64,000 bases of DNA, from positions 496,001 to 560,000 of the forward strand of contig BCIX01000003.1 in the NCBI GenBank assembly GCA_001600095.1, in the 5' to 3' direction. This document shows, in pieces, positions 13,001-29,522 of the stretch. Under the pieces are notes generated by a model, which did no database searches, was not told the origin of the DNA, and saw only the letters and a list, made by a program, of their open reading frames with translations. The position numbers and the translations under genes were made by a program. The stretch's first letter is position 1, and every line of letters begins with the position of its first letter. This DNA comes from Bullera alba. Lineage: Eukaryota > Basidiomycota > Tremellomycetes > Tremellales > Bulleraceae.

Positions 13001-15657
13001 GAACCGGTCAGCAGTGTTCTAAGTACAGACTACGACGTCAGAGCTTCGGGGTATCAAACTCTCAACCAGATCTTAGAGTCTTCAGGGCATTCATTGGAGG
13101 TCGGCTGGAAAACCATATTCGACATGCTCGACATTGTCTGTCGAGATACCCCTTCTACGCCGTTGAGGCGAACCGACTCTCAAATCTCGATATCATCAAC
13201 TTCGGCCCGCCCATCCACGCTATCGAAAGGCGATGTGAATCTCGTACGCATCACATTCCCATCTCTCAACCTCATCTGCACGGACTTCCTCTCTTCTCTC
13301 GATCCCGACTCGATGCGACGGTGTATCTCGTGTCTTGGGTGTTTTGGCAAACAGCAAGAGGATGTCAACATCACCTTGGCGGCGATCGGCCTCCTATGGA
13401 ACGTATCCGACGCTGTTCAAGCCGACAACAAGGATCTATGGCTATACCTCCTCTCGGTGCTCATGAGCCTGGGTCAGGATCAGAGGCTGGAGGTGCGGAG
13501 CAGTGCCATACAGACGCTTTTCAGGTGTATCGACCTATACGGCTCGACTCTCTCGAGCGAATTGTGGGAAGAGGTCTTTTGGGATGTCATCTCGCCATTG
13601 CTCAACGTCAACACGGCCGACGAATCGGCAATACTGAGCCTCACGTCCGTTGGAGCCATGTTCAACGCTTTTCTCCGGACGCTGTCGACATTGCCATCTT
13701 TCAAACGGATCTACCGGCATTTCCTGGCCTCTACCGAGACTGCATTTGCGTCTGAGGCGAAGAAGTGCGTGACGGCGGGATTGAAGGCTTTGGAGAAGAC
13801 ACTGTCCACAGTCGACTTTTCAAGTGCATCCGACGCCACTTCTGGCTATATTGGCGATGAGACATGGTCCGCCTACGTCCGCATGGCCAGTGCGGTGAAT
13901 GGAGAAAAGGCCTATACACAAGAAAACCTCGTCGCTCTGGTGCGAATAGCAGGCGCACTGCACCCCGACCTCGAGCGGCAGTCGGATCGGATACCCCATT
14001 TCTCGAGCATACTGCGCTCGTTGTTGACATACTCCCGTTCACCAGAGTATCGACCGGATATCGACACCGTATCGCCCTTACAAGATGCCATAGTAAAACT
14101 CATCTCGAGCTCGACCGTCCTCCCGCCATCGGTGGTGCTTGCGGATTTGGCGGAATTCACGTCTTTGGCCTACCTCGGTGCTGGCACCAAAGTCACATAT
14201 GTGGCTGTGTCAAAGGTGTGCATGCCAATCATGGCGGACGTGTTGAACAAGCACGCCAAGGATTTGGGGGTCTTCTCGGACGGTACGGCGGAAGCGGTCA
14301 TAGGGGTGAGCCCGATGCTGATAGGGTGGCCGGGGGAGCTGACAGAGTCGTTGGATAGGCCTACGCCCTGCCCATCAAGTTGAAATACGATTGTCCCCCA
14401 GCGAACAAATACGGAGAGGATCCTCCACTGTGGAGAACCGTGAGTGCTGAAGAGGAGATCAAGTAAATCAGATGCGCGAGCTGACCATATTCACTCATGC
14501 AGGCGATGAAGGCGTTTGCGTCTATCGTCGGGACGGTGATGTCGAGTCTATCCACAGAAGGTGAGTCTCACTTAGGTCGCCGGTAGGCTTCGCTGACTCC
14601 CCCTATGTAGGACTGCCTAGAGACCGATTTGACGGGATCTGGATCCAGATCGTAGACTTGTTCGGCGGCATTCTGCTCGCAGACGAGTAAGCTTTTCAAG
14701 GCCGACCCTACGTGTGGAACCAAGCTGATCTACGGACAGCTCTATCCTCGACGCCAGCGTCGGACGAGCCGAAGACGACGAGAGCTTCATCATGCCCATC
14801 CTGGACGACATTGGATCTCACGTCGTGCCCAACCTGCCAGCCGCTCCCGCAGACGCCAGCAAGCGGTTTGCCCAGATGTTGAGCAAGGCCAGTCGGCTAT
14901 ACCGCTCCGATTCAACCTCGACCTCGGGCACGACCTCCATGAGCATTCCGGAGCCTTCGGAACGTATGCGATATTGGGCCTTTGATACACTGAACAATAT
15001 GGCCAACGAGTCGACAAAGGCCACTCAGCGCAAGGAGGACCAGGGGGAGTTTGCGCGGGTCATCACTGAGATCGTGGTTGATCGGCTGGGGGACACTCTG
15101 AGTCGATTCGCGGCGGATTCGGAACTAAGAGGCCAGATGCCAATGCCTCGGTGAGTCGAGTGTGGACCTCGATAGTGCCAGGCTGATTCTTGGGGTAGGG
15201 TCAGGGAGGAGGAATTGCTCTATGTGTTGCGTACACTTGCAACGCTCAGGATCAGACCTGATAGCTTGATGCCTGGGAAAGGTGAGTTTACAGCTAGTAG
15301 GTGTCTCAAGATCGGGGCCTTCGAGCTGATGCTTTGTCAGGTGACTCAACCTCAAATTCGATGCTCGCCGGACCGCGAGGTCACTTGATCAAGTTCTACC
15401 CGATCCTCCTCCGGTTAGCCTTTCTCAGAGGACATCTACCGAGCATGTGGATGTTTCCCTCAGAGTACGAGACGTTGTTCTCAATCGAGACGGAGGAGGC
15501 AGTATCGCAAGGTCACGGCGTGGCGCGGGTGGAGGACAAGGATGTCGATGCGGGGGATGGCACTGATTTGATAGAAGTGTCGGCGCGAGATTTGGTCAGA
15601 TTCTGCTTGGAGCTGGTGGGTACCGAGATCCTAGCGACACCCTCGGGTGCACAATGA
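10055..15657 (+). CDS. MON2: Mon2-like Golgi/endosome trafficking scaffold
   Basis: Large HEAT-like scaffold related to Sec7-family Arf-GEFs but lacking a Sec7 domain. It acts with Dop1 and Neo1 in endosome-to-Golgi recycling. Spliced length is about 1,700 residues, in line with yeast Mon2. The N-terminus after splicing reads MDHTLLVSELQSLVTESK, which matches the family pattern of a Leu-rich helix followed by KRRHPEVKDAGERAL. Further family blocks are IQLKLLQTLLSILTF, TAAATLRQAVMLVFDR, CRLEFLLIRSF, LKYDCPPANKYGEDPPLW and VVPNLPA near the C-terminus. The first exon is predicted to be only the ATG (10055-10057), followed by a 47-nt intron (GTGGGT, CTGATG branch, TAG), because the frame upstream of the second exon is closed by a stop overlapping that acceptor. 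A 2.5-kb exon (to about 14,307) carries the middle of the protein. Confidence 0.85.
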
Positions 15658-15868
15658 GTAGATGGACGATGGACCGGCGATAGAAAGTAGAGGTCGGGGA
15701 TGTAGATCAAATTAAGGGAAAGCCAGGTCTATGGGACAGTTTGTACTTTTATGCATTGGACACTTGACATCTATACTCCTGACTCCATGCTGATTACTCG
15801 TGACAAGTCAACGTCGTCATCCCCCATTTCCCAAGGACATCTATCGCTCCACGCTTCTGGGCCTGCTG

Positions 15869-17431
15869 CTAGCTGCCACGTGGCCGAGCTGCATGGCCCT
15901 GATCATCCTGCGGATCCCCTTCGTCGTCCGATTCTTGATCCCTCCTACCGCCAGGAGCGGGGTTCAGCCCGTACTTCATCTCGACCATCTCCTACGCCGG
16001 GGGTAAGTGACCGGACTGTGCAGTGGCGAGAGTCTGACTCCGGTGACCCATTTGTCCCTGTCGGGTCAGAGGTTCTGGGATCTAACTCACCCGCAAGAAC
16101 TTGTTCTCCTGCTTCAACTCGCCCACTGAGCGGACTAGATCTGTATGCTCCTGCTCGAGCTCGTTGATCCGGTGCTGAACTCCCGCGACATGTTTCTTGC
16201 GTTTCGCCCTGAACTTTGCCGCTGAAAGACGCTGTCAGTTCTCGTTCCCCTCGCTGAGGCTGGTCCACGGATGCAGGAGAACCCACAGGCTAGAGTATTG
16301 CGCTGTCGTTTGTCCTCGGTATCAAGAGCGACGCCCTGTGCGGACACGAGCGGTGTTCCGGGCTGAATGGGTATCAGAGGGGTGGAACCAGAACTCGAAG
16401 GCTGCGATGCGGCGCCGCCGCCGTGCGGAGTAGGCTGGTGGTCGAGTTGCGAGTGCTGAAACGCGGGAAAGTATGATGATGAGGTGTCCCCAGAATGGGA
16501 CAGCGGGGATGATACCAACGGAGCCTCTGCCGACCAAGGCGGGGGCACTAATAGTCGACAAGGGAGTAGGAGGTTAGAGGTGGTGTAAGGCGAAGACGGA
16601 CGAGTGGCAAGAAATCGGAGAAAGGCATGACAATCGTCAGAACATGGACCTCATCTCAATCGTACATGGCTCTGACTCACCACGATCGAAAGCCTTTTGC
16701 TTCAATTTGGCCCTGCTGGACCCATTGACCGAGTTTGACTTTGACGTACCGGCCTGTGGACTCCGCTTGGCCTTGCCCGCCTGGGCCAAAGCGGCCAATC
16801 CCTGCGCCGCGCTGGAGACGGGTTGCCGCTGCTCGCTTTCTGGTTGAAGGGCGTAGAGCGAGGTTGCGAGATTGGCGAACAGATGTTCGTGCCCGCCATA
16901 CTGCAAGCTAGGGGTGACAGGGGCGGAGACTGACGATGGGAACGAATACCGATTCCGCTGCTTGTCGCTGCTCGAGGTGAACTCTGGTGAAGGATGGTGC
17001 GAGTATGGCAGCCTCGAGGGTCCGTCGTTTCGGGGCGCGGGGGTTTGCTGGCTAGATGCCTGTCGAGGTCCGACAAGGTGGTCGACAGGGGTGATGGGTG
17101 ACTCGGCGGCTGATTGAGGTTGATTCTGATAAGGTGGTGCAGAGAGGATATGATCCCAAAGACCGAGGTTGTTCGCCCGTCCGGAGGGGTTCAGCCTACT
17201 GAGAAACTGTTGGTGATCGTACTGGAATCCACTGTCACCATCTTGTTGGGCCGGGGGTTGCTGTTGCTGTGATCGGGATTGCGTTTGGGGCTGGGCCAGT
17301 GGATGTCCCGGTAGACCTGGCACAAACGGCCTCGGCCTGGACAACTCGGCAAAGACCGAGTTCCAGTCTATATCACCATCTCCTCTCCCTCCACCACCAC
17401 TTGCGCTCCCGCCGGCACTGGTCTCACCCAT
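15869..17431 (-). CDS. bZIP transcription factor, Cys3/ATF4-like
   Basis: Four exons, about 415 residues. A Gln/Pro/Ser-rich N-terminal half precedes a C-terminal bZIP domain assembled across two introns: KRQRNTLASAKFRAKRKKHV (basic region with the N-x7-R signature NTLASAKFR) and then a leucine-zipper region HRINELEQEHTDLVRSV, ELKQENKFLREMVEMKYGLN. The RNT-ASA-FR core and the ENKFL ending resemble Neurospora Cys3 and related sulfur/amino-acid regulators (Cys3: RNTAASARFR, ENKYL) more than Gcn4 or AP-1 types, but the regulon is inference. The start is the ATG at 17431. The open frame continues to a GTG at 17503 with no upstream ATG. The stop TAG is in a short last exon after a 99-nt intron. 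Confidence 0.83.
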
Positions 17432-18291
17432 ACACCCGACTGTCACTTCACTCCCTTCGGAATCTCGAACGAGGGGCGAGCTGCGATCGGCTCTCTCTAA
17501 CACTCTCTCGAATGATTCTTCGTAAACACTCGGGGGGACAAAGGGTATATGTACATGATCTGGAATACAAGTTGGCCATTTGCATATCTACTATACCCAC
17601 CACCCGCTCTTCGGCCAGAGAGGCAGTGACGGAGGTCGAATTGGTGATTGGGACAAAGGACCAGAGGTTGGGTGCAATCCATCGACATGGTGTTGAATGA
17701 CGTGATTTCACATCACGCCAACGTTACTATCGAACGCCCAATACTCCAAGCCTCATTTGCTATTCCCATGCGTGAGCAGCAAGTGAGCAGGCAGGCAATG
17801 GTGCATGGCGTCTATCCGCGTTTTAATCGAGTTCCTAAGCTAGCCAGCCCTAAGCATACTCGGGTCGAGGTACCAAAGTACAAATTCTCCGAGGAGATTA
17901 GATTGCGTGCTGTGTTGCACGTCCGCGAATTCCGCGTCTGAGGCGTTGCGTTCTGGTGGGTTTCAGGGAGGGAGTTATGTCTGCTATTGCAGATCACCAC
18001 TGCTTAACCGAGATTGAGACTGGGAAGCATGATCGACAGGCTAGACAAGGCTGAAGAGGGCTGAAAAAGGCAGCCACGAAGGGCTACGGAGGGCTATGGA
18101 CCTCCGCAAGTCGGTTGCAACGCCAGCCACAACATCCACCTCGACCCGCCCTGTCCTGCCCCTATTCATCCGCCCAAAGAGGCCAAAGCCAGGTGCATGC
18201 GTCAAAGTCAAGTTCATCAAATGGTCGTAAGGCGTGATCGAGTCCGAGTCCGTGTCCGAGTTTACAGGTCCGTCCGACCTCGGTCCGAACA
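17432..18291. other. Intergenic region: bZIP promoter and SOF1 3' flank
   Basis: 860 nt upstream of the bZIP gene. It includes a short run of GAGTCCG-like repeats near 18240-18262 just downstream of the SOF1 stop codon. No coding region or RNA gene was recognised. Confidence 0.5.
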
Positions 18292-20152
18292 CTACTTCTG
18301 CTCGGCAATGACAGCTCCTACGATTCTCGTCAATAAGTGTCCTATCCAAGGAGGCCCTGACGGACTCACTCTTCCTCTCTGCTTTCGGCTTGTCCTGGCC
18401 TGCTCTGGTGTGTTTCCGTCTGCGGTCCTCTTTCACCTTTCGGCTCTCGATCATATCCCGCTTGATAGCCACCGCATTGTGAATACTGGCCGGCACGTGC
18501 CGCCTCTCCTTGACCGAACGGACGTCTTTGACCGTCGACCAGCGCTCGACCAAGGATTGTCGGTACTCGATCGCCTGTCTCTCCTTGGTCGAAACAGGGC
18601 CCATCTTGGCCGACGCGTTGGACTTCCATATCCGCACGTTGCCGTCGTCCGAGGCGGACATGACAAAGTCGGCAGTAGGCGTGTAGTTGACGTCGAAGAC
18701 ACTGAGCGGGAGCGAACGTGAGCTGGAGAATACATGATCGACATTCTGAGTACTCACCGCTGCATCCGCTTTGTGTGGTACACGTCCCTCGACTTGCCAG
18801 CGTCCCGGTTCCACAGTCGAACTGTACGGTCGTAAGATCCAGAAACAAATTCTTCTCCAGTAGGACCTAACCTCATATTAGCATGGCACTATGGTTGCGA
18901 CAGGCATCACTCACTCCAGTCACAGCCCATGACACCTCCGACGTGTCCTTTGTATATCTGAGTAGGCGCTGTCAGATCCCTGATGTCGAACGTGTATAGG
19001 TTATGGTCTTCCGAGCCTAATAGCAGAACGGTGGGTAATGTCGGACACCATGATATGCAATTCGACGTGAACTACAGTATAACCGTCAGCTCGACTCCAT
19101 CGGGTTGCGAAGTAGAACGTCTTCGAGACCCAGTACCCACCTGCATCATGATACGCCTCTCTGCCTTGCCGGTCCTAATGTCATACAGACACAGCGTCCT
19201 GTCTCCTCCCACACTCGCCAAGACACTCGTTTCACTCTGGTTGAACTTGACTTTCGAGACTGTCTCCATCGAGTTGCCGAAAGCCAATGTCGAGACTGGG
19301 GTGCTCCTGTTTTCGTCCCATATCTGAACGGTGTTGGAGGCCGTGGCGAAAAGCGCATCATCTCGATGATGGTCTATGCCGTTGAAACCGTTCTTCGAAG
19401 TGTATGTCATGCTGGGTTCCAGCTTTCGTCCCCGGTTCTCCCTCTTCTTCTCATCTATCGCCAATCCACCACCTTCCTCCTCGTCAAAACCATCCTCTCC
19501 AACGGCGCCAGCGGTGTCCATGATAGTCTGGGAGGAGGATCCCTCTCCATTACCGAACTCATTTCCGGCAAACGAGCTCTCCCCTTTGAGACCGGGAGCG
19601 AAAGCCTCTGATCGCCAGATCTTGACCGTTCCGTCTAATTTTCCACAAGTGACCAAACCACGCTTTCCATCCCGAGTCTCCGAGGTCCAGCACAAACCGC
19701 CCACCATGCCTCGATGCGCTTGGGGCAACTTGAGCAGCGGCCGCCGCAGTGCCAGAGAGTGGATGATGACCTCGCCATCGCCGCCTCCGCCGGCTACTAC
19801 GGACACTCTCCGAGGATCCTTGCCCAGGCAGTATACTCCATCTTGATGCCCGCCCAATGAGTCGACGTAGGGTTTCGCAAACATCCGCTCCATCTTGGCG
19901 GCGGTCAGAGCTCGGGTGTACTCTCGTGGTTTGGAGAACGGGTGGAGGTGGGGTGCCAAGTTGCGCTGCAGGGGATGAGGCGCGGACGACCTGACAACGA
20001 TGTCAGCTATTTCTCCAATATTAGTAAAAAATAGCTGCTGCTTCAACTGACGACGACGGGAGATGGTCGTCCAAGGACCGGTTGATCATTTTGATCTTCT
20101 GCAGATGGAGATCGTTAGCTCTGGTTTGACCACGTGCATTCTGACGTACCAT
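18292..20152 (-). CDS. SOF1: Sof1/DCAF13-like WD40 protein of the SSU processome
   Basis: U3 snoRNP-associated WD40 protein needed for 18S rRNA maturation in the nucleolus. The N-terminus spliced from an ATG-only exon (20150-20152) across a 51-nt intron reads MKIKMINRSLDDHLP, matching the family start MKIKTIKRS. Signature blocks follow: RNLAPHLHPFSKPREYTRAL, MERMFAKPYVDSLGGHQDGV, SEDHNLYTFDIRDL, GSYDRTVRLWNRDAGKSRD, VYHTKRMQR and SASDDGNVRIWKS. The Sof1 C-terminal domain has KERRHVPASIHNAVAIKRDM. A last intron (donor GTGAGTCC, acceptor TAG) puts the end in frame as KRAVIAEQK and TAG, which suits the family. An acidic/Gly-rich insertion sits between the second and third repeats. About 490 residues. 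Confidence 0.92.
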
Positions 20153-20597
20153 GATGGCGGGGCTCTTCAGAGAAGTTTGATCCTTGATTCTGATTGTGAA
20201 ATCACCGCCGGTGGTTCTCGTCCTAATATATACTTGATTCAGAGACACAGCCGAGCTCAGCAGACCATGCCATCCTCGACAACACCTGCCCTCAGCGCAG
20301 GTGGACATGGCAAAAGTCAAAATATAGGTTGGGTGGCGGCGGAATCAAACTGTTTCATGACGTGGCAGCGATTAAAAAAGGAGCTTAACAATGATTCGCC
20401 ACCCAGCCAACCAACGATGACTCGATGACCACCGGCGGCAGCCTTCGCCCTTAGATACAGCGCTCAAGCTGCTTTCTCATCCTCAGTTCTCTCTCTCACT
20501 ACCTCTATCCAGCTGTACTCGCTGACCCCTCCATCCTTGCAGGAGGACGCTACGACGGAAGGAAAACACCGGACACCCCCCACGGTCTCGAGTCAGC
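20153..20597. other. Bidirectional promoter region, SOF1 / XPB
   Basis: 445 nt between divergent start codons. I see A-rich runs (for example GATTAAAAAAGG) and no gene. It probably holds both promoters and 5' UTRs. Confidence 0.5.
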
Positions 20598-23500
20598 ATG
20601 TCCCGCTCGCCTTCCCCCGCGTCCTCCTTGGATTTCTTCGAGTCCGACGTTTCCGAAGATGAGGCATACACGCCTCAGAGACGGACCATCACCAAGAAGA
20701 AGACCGTCCCTGCCGCAGGAGGAAAGAAGGGTGGAGCGGGTGGACCGACGATACGGATCAACCTGCGGGCAGCGGCTGCGGCTCAGGATGCAGCGGCGCA
20801 GTATCCCATGGATGGGGATATAGAAGTCGACGAAGAACTGGAAGAAGGCGATGCGGAGGGTATCGTCGGCAGAAGGGGAATAGACCTGTCGGGCCAGGAG
20901 CTCGTCAGGGATCATGAGATTCGACCACTATGGGTTGATGAGTTGGGAAACATGTATGTGAACCCCCTCATCCCTTCCCATCCGCCACCAGAGATGGAAG
21001 GGGTATTGACTGTATGCAAATAGTATCCTCGAAGCCTTTGCCGCCCTAGCACCTCGAGCTCAAGATTTCCTTATCGCAATTGCCGAGCCAGTGTCGAGGT
21101 AGGCAACACTCGTGCAATGCTGAAGGTTGCAATCACTGATTGCATTGACAGACCGTCATTGATACACGAGTACCGAATTACCAAGCCGTCTTTACATGCC
21201 GCAATGTCAGTTGGACTAGAGACCAACGATATCATCCAGGTTCTCGGCCGATTATCCAAGATCCCCTTGCCGGCCAAGCTGCAGCGTCGGATCACAGAGT
21301 GGACATCGTCATATGGAAAGATCCGACTGGTCTTGAAACACAACAGATACTTCATCGAGTCTTCAAGTCAGTCCTTCCTGGTACCCCTGATGAACGACCC
21401 CGTCATTGCCGGATGCAAGGTGTCCACCCAAGGAGAAGGCGAGCAGCAGGTGTTTGGACTGGAAAAGGGTCAAGGGCCACGGAAGGACTTTGCGATCCCC
21501 GGTACTTCAGAGGCCAGAGGCGAGCAGCAGGACGAGCGGGAGAGGCAAAGAGACGATGTCATTGGCGCCGTCATCGGTCTAGACAGGAGTGAGCCAAACA
21601 TGCTGAACGGATATTGTGCATAGCGCTAATTAGATGTAGCCGACGAGATGGACGACGACGAAGCCACTTGGTCATTCGAGGTCGCTGCGGACAAGATGGA
21701 AGTCGTCAGGCGGCAGTGCAAGGAGATTGATCTGCCCGCACTGGAGGAATACGACTTCCGAAACGATACCACCAATCCCAACCTCGATATCCAGCTGAAA
21801 CCCATGACGGTGATCAGGCCATATCAGGAGACGTCGCTCGCGAAGATGTTTGGAAATGGTCGTGCGAGATCCGGTATCATCGTCTTGCCCTGTGGAGCTG
21901 GTAAAACCCTGGTTGGAATCACCGCAGCGTGTACGATCAAGAAGAGTACATTGGTCTTGTGCACATCCGCCGTGTCGGTCGCTCAGTGGAAACAGCAATT
22001 CTTACACTTTTCCAATATATCCGAAAGGCAGATTTGCGCCTTCACCCAGGGTGAAAAGGAGATGGTGAGTACTCGTCGAGATAAAGCCCAGTGATAGAGC
22101 AGGCTGATGCGGATGTGGTAGTTTACCGGGCCGGCGGGTATAGTCGTCTCGACGTATTCGATGATTGCAAAGACGGGCAAACGAGCCCATGACGCCGAGA
22201 AGATGATGCAGTTCCTGCGATCGAGGGAATGGGGATTCTTGCTGTTGGACGAGGTGCATGTTGTGCCAGCGGAGATGTTCAGGAAGTGTGTCAATGGATT
22301 CAAGGTTCACGCCAAGTTGGGTCTGACCGGTGAGTTGGATTGCTCACGTCGAGCACGAGAGTACAGCTCACATTTGCGTTAGCAACACTGGTCCGAGAAG
22401 ATGACAAGATTGGAGATCTGGGATATTTGATCGGACCGAAGCTGTACGAGGCGAACTGGATGGACCTGGCAAAGAACGGTCATATCGCAACGGTTCAGGT
22501 GAGCTCAGAAGAGTTCGATGTGTAGACGTCACTCGTAGCTGACGACGATTTGACAGTGCGCCGAGGTGTGGTGTCCAATGACGCCAGAATTTTACAGAGA
22601 GTATCTGCGGAACCCATCGAGAAAGCGGATCCTCTTGCACGCGATGAACCCGAACAAAATCCAGGCGTGTCAGTTCCTGATCAACTACCACGAGACAAGA
22701 GGGGACAAGGTGATCGTCTTCTCGGACAATGTGTATGCTCTAGAAGTAAGCTGCTTCCTGACCAGACGTGGGATCTCAGCTGAAGTCCGCTCCAGGCATA
22801 CGCAAAGAAACTGGGCAAATCGTTCATCCACGGAGGTACACCCGAAGGAGAGCGACTTCGCATCTTGTCGCGATTTCAACATGATCCTCAGCTCAACACG
22901 ATCTTCTTGTCCAAAGTCGGTGACACGTCGATCGACCTGCCAGAGGCTACTTGCCTGATCCAGATTTCTTCGCATTTCGGCTCAAGACGGCAGGAAGCCC
23001 AGCGACTGGGTAAGCTAAATATACGCAACCGAACCTCTCAGCTGACAAGAATATCAGGCCGAATCCTCAGAGCCAAGAGAAGGAACGACGAAGGCTTCAA
23101 TGCGTTCTTCTACTCGCTGGTATCGAAGGACACCCAGGAGATGTACTACTCCTCCAAGCGGCAGGGGTTCTTGATTGATCAGGTACATAAAGTCCTCATT
23201 TGGCCGACACTGTGAATGCTCGTACTGACGTAGTGTCTCGTCTAGGGGTACGCCTTCAAGGTAATCACGGAGCTTCACGGCCTAGACGCCATGCCTGATT
23301 TGGTATTTCCCACACGGTCATCTCAGATATCGCTATTGGAGGAAGTGCTCAACGCGGGGGATAACGCCGCCGAGACGCAGGATCACTATATGCGCTTGAA
23401 CAACGGCAAGCATCAGAGAGGACCTCGATCCGCTCAGCCGAACCATCTCACCAATGCGGCAGCTATGCCCGCCGCCCAACGATTCATGGCGCCGCTCGAG

Positions 23501-23746
23501 CATCTGTCTGGAGGCCAGAATCTCAGTTACATGGAGCAAAACAAGAGTGTCAAGTGAGTCTGGCTCAATCTCGCTTAGTGGAAAAATGAGGGGTGGTGCT
23601 GACGACTGCGCAGTAAGGAACTCAGCAGAGAGGAAAGAGTCAACAAGAAGCAAAAAGGAAATGGGGTCCAAGGGTCCGGTAATGGTATCATCCAGAGACA
23701 AAGGGCGAAGGATATGGCCGCGAAGAAGAGGTCGCAGAATCAGTAG
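20598..23746 (+). CDS. XPB: XPB/Ssl2 (Rad25) DNA helicase-translocase of TFIIH
   Basis: 3'-5' SF2 ATPase of TFIIH, acting in promoter opening and nucleotide excision repair. The spliced protein runs from [17 protein letters not shown] with an acidic, Lys-rich N-terminus, through the XPB N-terminal domain ([38 protein letters not shown]) to the helicase core. Motif I is [10 protein letters not shown] (21888-21917), motif II is [15 protein letters not shown] (DEVH at 22248-22259), motif III is [15 protein letters not shown] including the XPB-specific RED, and later motifs are [36 protein letters not shown] and QRLGRILRAK. The C-terminal tail is basic and Gln/Asn-rich. About ten short introns; many reading-frame changes vanish on splicing and no disabling change is seen. 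Confidence 0.96.
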
Positions 23747-24139
23747 CGGCCCTTGTACCTCTTTTCACAGATAGTTTGGAGTGACCGGCCTCGCGATAGT
23801 CTTGCTGTATCCCTAGATGTACACAATGTTGTATGAGTAAACGTAGGCTGAGCTTGTCCGACAACTGCCATCACTAGCCACGGAGCCAAGAAGCTAGCGG
23901 CCAGCAGACCCAAGGTTGGACGCACACGGTTGGCACGGTAGCCGCACGTGGCGCCAGTTTGCTTCCGTGCGAGGACGTGACGCGTCAAAAGTCAACCAAA
24001 GCTAATGTCGGTCCGCTCACTTTTGGACACGCTCGATCACTCTCCATCTGTGAGGCTGACCTTCCGAAGACTAGACGGCCTATAACAAGTCACCTCTCCA
24101 TCTCTGAACACAACAGCTCAAAACGAGCTTCGCCCAATA
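23747..24139. other. Intergenic region upstream of MSH2
   Basis: 393 nt holding the XPB 3' flank and MSH2 promoter. It contains a perfect ACGCGT box at 23980-23985 and otherwise nothing recognised. Confidence 0.5.
23980..23985. promoter_or_regulatory. MCB-like element (ACGCGT) in the MSH2 promoter
   Basis: Palindromic ACGCGT within GTGACGCGTCAAAA, about 155 nt upstream of the predicted MSH2 start codon. In yeasts this sequence is bound by the MBF (Mbp1/Swi6) G1/S factor, and many DNA-replication and repair genes carry it. Function here is inferred from motif, position and target gene. Confidence 0.45.
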
Positions 24140-28056
<3,917 letters not shown>

Positions 28057-28196
28057 CGTGTGCACACCGGGGTATACTCTGTGCGAAGTATGGGTGGTAT
28101 TGGGACACGGAGTGGAGTCATTGTCGAAAACATGCATCAGACAGCATCAAACAACATCGAGCTCAAAGCCCTGCACTCATTGATCATCCCCGTGGC

Positions 28197-29522
28197 CTAC
28201 ATGTCCCTGTCCTCTGCGCCGAGCTTGTCGTCCATCTTGACACCCTCAACGCTCTGTATACTGAGCTCATAGTACCCCTCGCTCCAGGGCGTGATGGCGA
28301 CGGCGGATGCAGCTTTCTGCTCTGCCGACTCTTCGCCCTTGTTCGACTCGCTCGCTGGGGTGATGCGGTGGTAGGCAGTCTGCTTTATTGGTTCCTTCCA
28401 CGATGCCGCGGCGACATTCGACTCGTCCGTCAATTGCGAAACGTCGACCCCGTCCTCCCTGAGCATCTGCTCTAGTTCCGGGTCGAGCCCGCGCATATCG
28501 GACCCTTGGCGATCTTTACCGGCGTACCCGCTCGAAGCTAGTCTTCGCATTTCTTGGATCTTTGCCGGGGTCAGGGTGGAGCGGGTGGGCACCATGTCTT
28601 CGTTTCGGGATCCACCGAGGAGGGAGAATCCGACGGTGCGGATCTTGGAAGACATCATGGGGATTTGGTGCTCGGACGTCTGGCCAGAGTTGGTGAGCAC
28701 GAAGGAGGATATGGGCAGGTGGAGCGTTCTAAAGATGGGCGCGGGGCCAGACGTGGGATCTAGCGGTGCAGTGGATGTGGAGGAGGACGGTGAAGGTGCG
28801 AGATCCAGTCGATGCTGGTACAGATCGGTCCTGAGAGTGGAGTCAGTGCGTGTCCAACGAAGCCTTGAGAGTCTATGAAGTACTGGGCAAGGAAAAACGC
28901 TTACAGGATCGGGCCGTCAGTCTGGACATTGCAGTACCACCTGTTCCTCCAACCCTCCCAGCCTCGATACGCAACCACGACTTTGATATGGGTATACGAT
29001 CCTAGATCCCAAGTATCCTCTCCGAACAGTGTGGTGCGTCTCCTATTCCGCATTCCTGCATACCCCGCTTTCACCTTGTCCGCATACTGAGGCGGGACCT
29101 TGAGCGACATTGTCCCGTGGAAGGCGATATGCGACAAGACGGAATTGGGAGTTGAAGATCCCGTGCTGGTGGGCGAAGGGGGAGGAGTCGGCAGACCGTG
29201 TAGTGTACTCGATGAGGAGCTGGACTCGGAGGATATTGGCACTGGGGTGAATTTAGCAGTGGTATAACCCCCAATGTCGATGTCGGACCCAGAGACGAGA
29301 TCGATCTCTTGGTTGACGGGCGGGAGATTCGAGTTGAAAGAGTATATCGTGATAGGGGGGGTAGCTGGAGCTGGGTCCATCTTGACGACTGAGCGGAGCG
29401 CGACATGATCAGCGATCGTCTCCTCAGTTCTGTTCATCCGCTCGACGAAACCCACTTTTGATCGTCTCCCTTCTGAGCTTGTTCATCGTCCTGTCGAGGT
29501 ACATCTTGAACGGGGACGCCAT
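28197..29522 (-). CDS. CIA30/NDUFAF1-like mitochondrial complex I assembly factor
   Basis: Complex I intermediate-associated protein 30 family; helps to assemble the membrane arm of NADH:ubiquinone oxidoreductase in mitochondria. The first exon MASPFKMYLDRTMNKLRRET is joined by an intron to a domain with ITIYSFNSNLPP, GSDIDIGGYTTAKF, FHGTMSLKVP, GYAGMRNR, VAYRGWEGWRNRWYCNVQTD, FRTLHLPISSFVLTNSGQ and KIRTVGFSLLGG. This is the characteristic CIA30 order. Two insertions split the domain: a Ser/Pro-rich one after GYTTAKF, and a charged one of about 100 residues between GFSLLGG and the closing strand EGYYELSIQSVEGV. The basic amphipathic N-terminus could be a targeting sequence. The presence of this factor suggests the organism keeps complex I. 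Confidence 0.86.

Noticed and set aside
17432..17503. Upstream extension of the bZIP frame to 17503
   Set aside because: The upstream codon is GTG, not ATG; the first ATG in frame is at 17431.
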